Positions 55,413-64,000 of a stretch of DNA of 64,000 nt are shown here, piece by piece (within the stretch, counting starts at the first letter, position 1; every line of letters begins with the position of its first letter). Position numbers and translations under genes: made by a program. The DNA lies in contig NC_081415.1 in assembly GCF_030272615.1 (NCBI RefSeq), forward strand, positions 230,997,303 to 231,061,302. The letters run 5' to 3'. This stretch comes from Cryptomeria japonica (lineage: Eukaryota; Streptophyta; Pinopsida; Cupressales; Cupressaceae). The notes under the pieces are model-generated. The model was given only the letters and a program-made list of their open reading frames with translations, was not told the origin of the DNA and searched no databases.

Positions 55413-57292
55413 TGTAGTCACATAAATTTGTCCACTTAATTAAATGAATACTTAGTATTTATTTGATTATTTAACCATCAATTAATGAATTAATTAAATT
55501 AATATTTAATTAATTCATCTTAACCCTCTTCTCCTATTAATTAAATAAATTATTCAATTTATTTGATTTAATTCACTTAACCAAATTCAGACCATTAATT
55601 AAATAAATAAATCATATTTATTTAATTAAATCTTCTCTCACATTTAAATAAATTAATATTTATTTAAATCCCCCAAAATCCCACCTCTCACATTTAAATA
55701 AATTAACATTTATTTAAATCACCTTTATCCTCTACCCACTTGCATTTTCCTACAAATGCAAGTTGCACAATTATTTTAAATAAACAATTTATTTAAATCA
55801 CCTTTATCCTCTACCCACTTGCATTTTCCTACAAATGCAAGTTGCACAATTATTTTAAATAAATAATTTATTTAAATCACCTTTATCCTCCACCCACTTG
55901 TATTTTCCTACAAAAGCAAGTTGCACAACTATTTTAAATAAATTATTTATTTAAAATCTTATTTATCCTCACCCACTTGAAACCTTTAATGGTTTCCCTT
56001 AAAGTCTTCAAACTTGATGGCTCTAAAGTCTTCAAACTTAATGGCTTCCCTTAAAGTCTTCTTAAGACTTTAATGGTTTTCCTTTAAGTCTTCAAGCCTT
56101 TAATGGTTTCCCTCAAAGTCTTCAAGCATTTTAATGCTTTATCTTTATTTTTCTCATTTAAATAAATTAATATTTATTTGAATATTTATCCAAATGCAAA
56201 TTACACCATTTAATTGAAATAAATGATTTTATTTTAATTGAAAATACCAAAATTTCTCCCACTTGCAGTTTCCTACAAAATCCACTTGCATGCCTAAACC
56301 CCTTCTAGAATTTTCTAATCACTTCTAAATAACCTAACCCCTTCTCTAAAATTTGTCACATTCCTAAGCAAAAGGGAAGTCACTTCTCAAACCCTCAAAG
56401 TCTTTGATAACCATTAAAGGCTTTCAACCTTCAACCACTAAATGGCTCAAAGTCTTTGATAACCATTGAAGGCTTTCAACCTTCAACCACTTAATCCCCA
56501 AAGTCTCCAATAACCATTAATGGTTACCTCAAACCCTCCCACATGGTTAAAACATTTGTTTTGACTCAACCTCTACCCAACCCAAAGGTCTCATCAGGCC
56601 ATTAATGCTTTGACCATGATTATCTCTTAAACATTTGCACAAAGGTTTATCCTTGGATTAACTCTTAATCCAGTGGGTAATCTTAATTTGGACTTGACCC
56701 TTAGCCTCTAGATAACCATGAGGTCTTCTCAGGCCTTTAATGCCTCCAACCTCTTCTCTCAACCCAATCCTATGTTGACACTTGTCACCATTTTATTGGT
56801 GCCAATTGTGCACATGGATCCCCACCTTTCAAACTTGGCCCTTGATTAAACCATTCAATCTTAACCCTTCATTTCCCCATTTCTTCTATAAATAGAACCC
56901 TTCTCCTCAAGCAAAGGGAGAAGCATTAGAGTATTGTTGTTATACTGGCATTAGCATAGAGCTTTCTCATAGCATCACTATCTACACTTGCATAGCATTT
57001 GCTTATCATATTCAACTATCTTGAATCTCCATATGGCATCCATGGCTAGTGCTAAAAGCTGAGAGCTACACTCATTTGGGACTTGGAGAGGAGAGGAACA
57101 AGGGAGGAGCAACTATGAGCATCTTGATTAGCTATTTTATTCTATGTTTATATGCTTTCTATTTCATGCTTAATATCTGTCTTGATATGCCTGTTTAGGA
57201 TAATCTTTTGTTGCTAACACTAACGTTTCTTTCTTGTGCTCTTGTGTGTGTTGTCATCAAACAGATTTTCTAATCCTTTTTGCAGAGCATCA
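55413..57292 (+). mobile_element. 3' LTR of a gypsy element (about 1,880 bp)
   Basis: Starts TGTAGTCACAT after the PPT and ends GAGCATCA before the microsatellite (TG...CA). It has AT-rich TTTATTTAAAT blocks, like the LTRs at 44,170 and 50,558, a three-copy minisatellite, GTCTTCAA/CTTTAATGG repeats (about 55,980-56,140 and 56,390-56,530) and a TATA box TATAAATA at 56,887-56,894. The transcript start would lie near 56,920. There is no partner LTR in the window. Confidence 0.75.
55720..55957 (+). repeat. 79-bp minisatellite, three copies, each with a small hairpin
   Basis: Copies begin CACCTTTATCCTC at 55,720, 55,799 and 55,878. The first two contain CTTGCATTT-TCCTAC-AAATGCAAG, a perfect 9-bp stem. 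The third copy has lost one pair in the stem and is followed by a partial fourth. Confidence 0.93.
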
Positions 57293-57298
57293 ATATGT

Positions 57299-57331
<33 letters not shown>

Positions 57332-57439
57332 TATATATACATATACATATATTTACATATAGATATACATATATATACATATGTATATGTATATACATAT
57401 ATACATATACATATATATACATATATACATATGTATATG
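57293..57439. repeat. TATG/TACA microsatellite between two LTRs
   Basis: ATATGT, TATATG and ATACAT runs fill the 147 bases between the plus-strand LTR (ending 57,292) and the minus-strand LTR (starting 57,440). ATATG lies at both borders, but the simple repeat makes that uninformative. Confidence 0.9.
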
Positions 57440-59126
57440 TGTGTGGGAGAAAAAGTGACACTAAGCAAACATGCCCTAATCTCACTTTCAACCACACACT
57501 TGTGGAATATGAAAGAGCCTAGAGGTATCACACAATTGGCTACTTCTTCTTGTGAAAGAGAGAGCCACGAGCTACCTATTAGGATTTCTATTCCTTTGTT
57601 GTAATTGAAAGATAAAATGATGCAAGTTCAATTCCTAACCCCAAAATGCAAGTATGAACTAATGACAAGATTGCAGAATTGAACTTAAACAATGGAAAGC
57701 TGTAAATACAAGGATAAGACAAGAATGCAAATACATACCCAGAGTTAAAATCTGACTGAAAATGTTCGGGACGGGGGTGCGGGCGCCACTGTCCTAATTC
57801 TGCCCCTGAAACTGCTCCAGAAACTGTTGTTTTGCACTCTGGAAAAAGCTGTCAAAAATGCTGAAAATGTTGTCTGTCAGGAGGACCAGGGCGCCCAGCG
57901 CCCCTGTCCCAAGGACCAGGGCACCTAGCGCCCCTATCCTGGTAGGACCAGGGCACCCCACGCCCCTGTCCTGGTCTTTTGCTCTGCAATTTGGTGTGGA
58001 GTGCTATCTTGACCTACTTTTCCCGGATCTGTCACCTGCAGCGTCGTCCGAGTCCCGAAACCTGCACTTATATCTGAAAAGGGTATGGGCGGCTATATAG
58101 GGTTTTTCCTTAGTCAAACCCCCACTTCGGTGATTTCCACCTCCACAAATAGCCAAGTTGTACTATAAAATGTATTGTGTGTGCAGACCTAGTGTGTGTG
58201 CAAGGTCCTTAAATGCAAGAAAGCAAACTAGAGCAACCTAGAAAGTAAACCCTAATTGCTTGTAAATGATAATGTAAATGCTCTAAATCAAGATACAAAG
58301 TGATCTAAAGCATGAATAAAGGATATATTGAAGCTTATGTAAAGACATGAAAACAACATGAAATCATACCCAACCCTCAAGGGAGGAGTACAAGCCAATC
58401 TTCAGTCGGTAATCTCCTATTGTTCTTCAATGTCTCCCAAGCCCTAAATGAATGAAATTGATGAATGCTTGATGGATGGATGTTGAATTTTATTGAAGTC
58501 TTCAAAGATCTGCTCTTTCGCTGCATAGAAGGTCCTCGAAAGCCAAAATTCTCCTCCTTTCAAATGAAGAAAGAGAGTTTTTATATATGAAACCCTAGGT
58601 CTTAATTTCGACTTTTGGCCGACCTAGAGATTGAATATCCCGCCAATTTCTTGGGGTTAAGCTTTATTTTATGATTGGATCGCGCTCCTAAAATTTCGGG
58701 AAAAATGTCCGGGACCATGTGCACTCCGGGCGCCATGGTCCTCTCCGGGCGCCATGGTCCCGACAACTTTTCACGAAATTTTCAGGGCCGTCGGATATGA
58801 TGATTTTAGAGAGAATCCTGAAGTTACAGGTGATTTCGAGATGTTTTGACCCCCAAAACCAAGCCCCCAAGTTCAAAATAGGACCTAATTAGGGTTTTTG
58901 ATTAAATGATGTATTGGAGGAATAAAATGAAAAGGGCACACTTTAACGAAAGGGCCCAACTTTATGATGTGAAAGATGATGAAATAGAACCTTAGACCTA
59001 ATTACTTTGATTAATTAAGTGCTAAAGGGGAAATGCAATGCAAAATACAAAATGCGCCAAGGCGGGTGCTAAACTAGGTGTGAAATTGTACCACCCTAGC
59101 AAGTGCGTACAATTTACGACGCTACA
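57440..59126 (-). mobile_element. 3' LTR of the gypsy element (1,687 bp)
   Basis: Plus-strand ends TGTGTGGGAG and CGCTACA; collinear with 727-2,407 (1,681 bp) with scattered substitutions. On the minus strand it starts TGTAGCG right after the PPT. GC-rich repeated words (CCAGGGCGCCCAGCGCC and CCGGGCGCCATGG) lie near 57,882-57,970 and 58,725-58,760. Confidence 0.93.
58578..58587 (-). promoter_or_regulatory. TATA box candidate of the gypsy LTR
   Basis: The minus strand reads TATATAAAAA followed by CTCTC. The solo copy has TATATAAGAA at the matching place (about 1,861-1,870). It lies about 540 bases into the LTR, a reasonable place for the U3 promoter. A second, palindromic CTATATAG occurs at about 58,092-58,099. 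Confidence 0.5.
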
Positions 59127-59142
59127 TTTAGCCCCCACTTTA
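59127..59142 (-). other. polypurine tract of the gypsy element
   Basis: On the minus strand TAAAGTGGGGGCTAAA stands directly before the LTR start TGTAGCG. Confidence 0.9.
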
Positions 59143-60974
59143 GTGGTCATATGAACACTACGTGCATATGCAAGCTAAAGTACAGAAAAGTAAACATTAT
59201 TTGAAAAAGGATATATCCATAAGTCTGTCGAACGAAGCCCCCAGCGGTATCTGCAGTACACAGTTAGGAACCGCACCCTACAAAACACACGTTAGATCAC
59301 AAAATCACCTAATGCTTACTAAGGAAGGTGATGAAAATTCGAGGGTAGCTATATGCCCCCCCCTGTTTTGGCTTGCTAATTTTAGTGAGTTGAAACAGGG
59401 TATCATGTTTACCACTTCGAATTGTTAAAGAATATTGATGACAAATGCTCACAAGAAGATTTTATATGAGATCAAAAACTAATGGAGAATCATTTGGTAA
59501 GAAAGAGGACTAAATCTCAATTCCAACGCAACAAAGAGTGTGAGGATTTGAGAGTTCTCTAACACAAGATGAAGGATGTAAATGGAAACAAAATGCAAAG
59601 AGAAGAAAAGAAAGGAGAAAAGCATGAATACACACATTGGTGATCCATGAGAAGAATAGTGAGAGAGAAAACATGGACCTCTCACCCCTAGATCTTGTCT
59701 AGGTGATCCATGGGAAAAGGACATGGAAAACTAGCCCCTAGAGTCTGTCTAGGTGATCCATGTAAGGGAGGAGAGTGACTCAACCTCGTGCATGTGTGTG
59801 TAAGGGAGGTTAGAAGCACCTCATAGGAGTCTATGCCCGAGTATGCTACAACCTGTATATGTATAGTAAAAAAATGTGACATCTCACTCTAAGAGTCTGT
59901 GCTCTGGTTCCGAGAATAATCACCTTGCATAAAAGAAAAATGGAGACATCTCACTCTAAGAGTCTGTGCTCTGGTTCTGAGAATGACCCATTGCTCAAAA
60001 AGTGTAATGTTTATGTCATAAGCAAAGTAGAACAAGGATACCTACCTTCATCACAAAAGAAGATACCCCAAAAATGCAACAATGTCATAGATCCAAGCAA
60101 GAGAGTTTTACACTCTTTAAGCAAGGATAAGATAGTTGAAAAGGGATATCTTGTAGTATGTGTAAAGGAGATCCTTAGAGGAGAAGAGATCTTTGTACAA
60201 AAGACACCTATCCCCGAGAGGAATTGTCTTAGACAAATATAACATCTTCTAGAATAAGACAAAGAAGAGAATAAGAATGCAATACTTCCTTCTTTTGCGA
60301 GGTGAAAGTGATTCTTAATGAAGGATGACGCTCTTTTTAACCCAATCGGGAGAGTGAATTCATTATGGATGTATTTTACCAAGTGCAAAAGAGGTTGTAG
60401 TCAAGGACTTACACCTCTTGTAAGAGAGAATCCTTGAACAAACAACAACAAATGCATACAAGGAATAACATCAAGTAATAAAGTTCACACCATCCACGAA
60501 ATTGGAAAAAGTGGATCCTTAGATAAAAATAAGGAAAGATCATTGCCTCCCAAGGATAAGGTCAATGAGAAGGACTTACTCAATCTTCCAGGGAGAGATT
60601 TAGACATGAACAAAATGTACTACATACTCACATGAGTTCATGCAAGCAAGACATTAGTGTATGTAAAATGCTCCTCATAAGAAGTGGGTAGGATAAGAAA
60701 GAGAATACACATCTTCTCCCATATCTAGGAAAAGAGGATTCTAAAGAAAAGATGATTAATATTTCCACATTATTACCCCAAAGGGAAATTTTAACCATAA
60801 AAAGAAGAGATGTATGAAATCACTCTTGTCCCCCTAGGAACAAGAAAATTAGGCTATTATGTTGCTTCAAAAATATGATTGCACTTGAAATTGTACCATC
60901 ATGAATGACAATGAGCCCCCAGTAAATGAGCTACCAATGTCACATAATGATGAGCAACATAACAGCCATTAATG
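59143..60974 (-). other. non-coding 3' interior of the gypsy element, with tandem repeats
   Basis: No RT, RNase H or integrase motif on the minus strand. Two local duplications are present. TAGGTGATCCATG-type units lie near 59,637-59,761. A 64-base unit with CTCACTCTAAGAGTCTGTGC starts near 59,882 and again near 59,950. The plus-strand and minus-strand frames here (for example 59,925-60,242 and 60,011-60,388) lack domain features. Confidence 0.7.
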
Positions 60975-63900
60975 TTATTTAAAGACATGATAGATTGAAT
61001 GAGGTATTTGAATATGACATGCTAAATGCTCAACTATAAGTGAGATCAAAAACATGTATAAAGTGATAAAAATTGAAGAAGAAAAGTCACAAGAAATCTT
61101 AGAAGAGGGATGAGTGTAATTTATTAGAACCTTATCCCTAGAGGAAAGGACTTTATGATGAATAGGAGATAAAGATTCATAAGTGGATTTAGAAATTTGA
61201 GGGGAGTCATAAAGAGATTTGTTCATCGCCAAGATTTCCTTATGAGGGGAATGAGAGTTGATAGAAGTAGAAGATGATTTAGTTGAAGTGAGATCATCAT
61301 CACTACTAAATATAGCATTCACACTGAGAGATGGTCTTTTAGGTGCTTTGGTACGTTTGCAGGGATTATAGCCGAGTCCAAAGGCATAATTGTGAAAATT
61401 AGTCTCTAGAGGAACTTTTATCCCTTGTTCATGAGCACCACAACCATTTCCATGATACCCATGCTTAGCAAAAATGCGAAAACCACGACCATAACGATTA
61501 GCCATTTCAGGAAGAGAAGGTGGTTTTTCATAAGACAAAGAATCAAACTCTTCATAATTAGAGGTGTGAGGAGAAGAAGTTTGAGAAGCGGCCACAAAAT
61601 TATTGCTCATAGGTTCAGGTAAGATTGATTGATTTTTAGTTTCTTCCTTCTTTTTAACTTTAAACTCTCTAGGAGGAACCCTATACTCACCTACAAAGGT
61701 GGGATTAAAGTCAAGAGATCCCCAATCATCTTCTACGAGAACCTTCTCAGGATTAAAAGCCTTTTTATGCGTATATTCAAGTCGAGAAGGGTCTTCTTTA
61801 GGAGCTTCAGAATCATCCAAAGAATTTTGATTATCAGAGGGTAAGGATTCATCCATAGGTATCTTGTTCAAAGAGTCATTACTAGAAGAGGAAGGCTTAG
61901 ATGTTTGCAAACAAGCTTGAAAATTAGTATCACCTATCAAGGTATATGTCTTATTGTTATAAATGAATTTAACTTGTCTATGCAATGTAGAGGGGACAAC
62001 TTGCATACCGTGAATCCAAGGTCTCCCTAATAACAAGTTGTATGTTAGATTTCCCGACATAACATGGATAGGAGTAGGCAAAGTAACAGGTCCCACTATG
62101 ACGGGTAAGGTGATAATACCTAATGAAGACTTAGCCACATTATCAAAGCCTCGAATGGGACAAGAGTCAGGCTCAATAAGGGATGTATCCACATTCATCT
62201 TATGCAATAGATTAATGCTACACACATTAAGGCCAGAGCCATTATCTACCAGTGTTCGTCTTATAGCAGTGTCATTTATGATAACCACAATCATCAAGGG
62301 ATCATATTGATGTTGAATTTCACTAGTAGGCAACTCATCTTGGGTAAACACAATTTGAGCTTTAGGATTCATCACAGAGTTAACTAAAGATGCTATATTA
62401 CTAGATGTATTCGGTGGAGGAACATTCAAATCTTTCAAGGCATCTTGTAACATTCCATGATGAGCGGAAGAAGTTTGGATCAAATCCCAAAGGGATATCT
62501 TAGCAGGGGTAGCTTTAAGTTGTTCTATGAGATCATATTCCTTACAAAGAACTTGTGAAATACGTGGAGCTTGAGGAAGAATAGGTTGGGAAGGAGGAAG
62601 TGAAGTTGGGATAACTGGAGGAGGATTAGGTTGCCTATTGTTTCTAGTATTATAAGTATGGGCAACTGCATGATAACTCTCTCTAGTCAATTGCTTAGCA
62701 TACTCATAAGGGCTCTTAGAGGAATAACCTCCTTGCACAGTAATAACAAGTTTCTTAGGAGTGCAAAAAGAATCATTAGCATAACCACCTTGAACCACTA
62801 AGATAGGCTTATTTAAAGGTTGAGAATTTTGAGAAGGACAAGCACCTTGGATAGTGAAGAGAGGTTTGTTAGGTGTTTCATTCACGTGTATCAAATTGAT
62901 TGAGGATGGTTTAGAGGAATGAACAAAAGTGTTGGAAGAATCATTGATAGTCTTCTCTTGCACTAAAATCTTATCACAGATTAGATCAATTTAAGGAGAG
63001 AGACAAGGGATAGGCATTGATGTTCTAGTAGGAAGGGCAATACTAGGAAAGGTCATATCATCCTCTATCAAAGGATCTACATGGGGAATAAACTCTCTAG
63101 GAGAAGGATCAACATTACTCTCTAAAGTCTCACTTTTGAGAGGGAGATCTTTGAAAGAGATGTTAACCATCTTGCTTTGAACTAGGGTTTCCTTATGAGT
63201 AGAACCAAGTTGAGGAGAGGGAGATGCTTTATTTTTAGAGGGAGAATAATTGAGATTCAAGGAAGGGGAGAAACTATCAAGGGAGTTTCCAATCTTGATT
63301 TCATCCCCTTTGGCTAGGGGTAGAGAATAATCTATACCTTCTTCTAATGGTTCATCCCAAATAGTGAGGTTGTTGAAAGGAATGTTTGAAGTATTGTCAA
63401 TTTCGGGAGAGGAGATAACATTGTTTATTAATTCCTCATCTTAGGAGGGAGAGCATCAATAGATGTGTTAAACTCATCCTCTTTCCTCAAAATATGTTCA
63501 ATATGATCTTTAGGGGAGAGAGAATTAAGGAAATTGCTTATTATTTCATCTTCTTTCTCTAAGGGATGCTTATGGGTAAGACCAACTTTAGGAGAAGGGT
63601 AAGCATTTATCATTAATTCATCATCTCTAGTGGGAATTTTGTTGGAAAAGGAAAGGCCATCACTAGGAAATGTAGGGATAATGTCATCTTCTTGCACAAA
63701 AGGATCCTCATGAAGGGAGTGTTTTTTAGGAGACACAAAGGCATCAAGGGCATCATCCAACAAAGCATGATCATATCTATTAAAAGGTTTATCTTTTGAT
63801 TCAAAAGGAGATATCTCTTCATAGAGGGGATCATTGAAAACAACCATGTTACTAGATTTAGTGGAAGAGCTGATAGGAATGTACCCTTGAGAGGAATCAT

Positions 63901-63991
63901 TCGACTTATCTTTCTCATCACAACGAAATGGCATAGTAACAATGTTTATGAGTTTTTGGTAAAATGAAGGTTTGGTATATTTAGGTTTCAA
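60975..63991 (-). pseudogene. gypsy gag-protease frame with retropepsin and G-patch-like domain
   Basis: The frame of 62,963-60,975 (662 codons) has three V-Q-G-G-Y-type repeats (residues 35-80), a Pro-rich linker, a retropepsin with LVDNGSGLNV (Asp 240) and LLGRPWIHGM (311-320), an acidic linker, and a G-patch-like block (493-535: GFRIFAKHGYHGNGCGAHEQ). Upstream, 63,260-62,991 is the same frame, separated by one TAA (62,991). The 63,991-63,428 part is one base out of frame; one missing base near 63,440 explains this. That upstream part is acidic, with repeats of the SPK-H-(D/E)-PF-ED type. In intact elements the protease cuts the Gag-Pol polyprotein. Two lesions mean this copy no longer makes one protein. 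Confidence 0.88.
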
Positions 63992-64000
63992 AAATTCATC

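Larger units (their letters stand above)
57440..64000 (-). mobile_element. Ty3/gypsy element, 3' portion, apparently lacking RT and integrase
   Basis: Minus-strand order seen: gag/protease frame (63,991 to 60,975), 1.8 kb without coding motifs, PPT, 3' LTR. In complete gypsy elements several kb of RT, RNase H and integrase lie between protease and PPT; here there is no room and no motif. The 5' LTR and gag front are beyond the window. The solo LTR at 727-2,407 is from the same family. Confidence 0.85.

Noticed and set aside
57220-57604. Frames of 75-122 codons on both strands
   Set aside because: These are again microsatellite (57,293-57,439) extended into LTR ends; no codon bias or domain.
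727-59126. Solo LTR at 727 and LTR at 57,440 as the two ends of one giant element
   Set aside because: They belong to one family and orientation, but the left copy has its own perfect 5-bp duplication and a rejoinable target, and the right copy is the 3' LTR of an element extending to the right.
59162-60388. Frames as a hidden reverse transcriptase or integrase of the gypsy element
   Set aside because: I looked on the minus strand for RT (YxDD), RNase H and HHCC/DDE integrase motifs and found none.

Overview
The window looks like intergenic DNA from a large, repeat-rich seed-plant genome. I suspect a gymnosperm, but nothing here proves the lineage. It holds one intact gene in 64 kb, a four-exon GRF-interacting factor (GIF/ANGUSTIFOLIA3-type coactivator) on the minus strand at 22,243-23,667. 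Almost everything else is mobile DNA at different stages of decay: copia and gypsy LTR elements, solo LTRs with intact 5-bp target duplications, L1-type retroposons, tRNA-derived SINEs, and a long DNA-transposon compartment.

Layout. 1-4,648: 3' part of a plus-strand copia element, split by a solo gypsy LTR (727-2,407). 4,649-11,466: a minus-strand copia-type element with both LTRs, PBS and PPT. It has lost pol and the front of gag and carries an unrelated multi-part ORF instead. 11,840-14,318: a 5'-truncated LINE with a 16-bp target duplication. 14,319-21,215: old, decayed LTR-element and LINE pieces. 21,216-24,130: the GIF gene and its flanks. 24,836-37,030: a roughly 12-kb compartment with a broken hAT transposase gene (33,493-36,288), a second unrecognised gene on the same strand (27,844-31,424), inner arrays of alternating inverted GCGA/TCGC motifs and outer GGCGAATT-type arrays. 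37,120-45,207: a gypsy LTR, a retroposed fragment, a long alternating purine-pyrimidine tract, a copia solo LTR, three SINEs and an LTR. 45,579-46,086: an RNase H relic. 46,087-50,180: nothing recognised. 50,181-53,213: a degenerate gene with small exons, split by a solo LTR. 53,546-57,292: 3' end of a gypsy element. 57,440-64,000: a minus-strand gypsy element with a retropepsin and G-patch-like ORF but no visible reverse transcriptase.

How it fits together. The GIF protein is the only product likely to matter to the plant. The rest shows repeated nesting. Many insertion ends can be placed to the base from target duplications. Nearly every premature stop I could judge is explainable as a CAG, CAA or CGA codon changed by C to T, as expected where silenced transposons are cytosine-methylated. 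The best candidate for something undescribed is the 24.8-37.0 kb compartment: two same-strand genes, one of them hAT, each decayed mainly by nonsense changes, with two kinds of short-motif array placed roughly symmetrically around them. All calls come from reading the sequence; no database search or alignment program was run.
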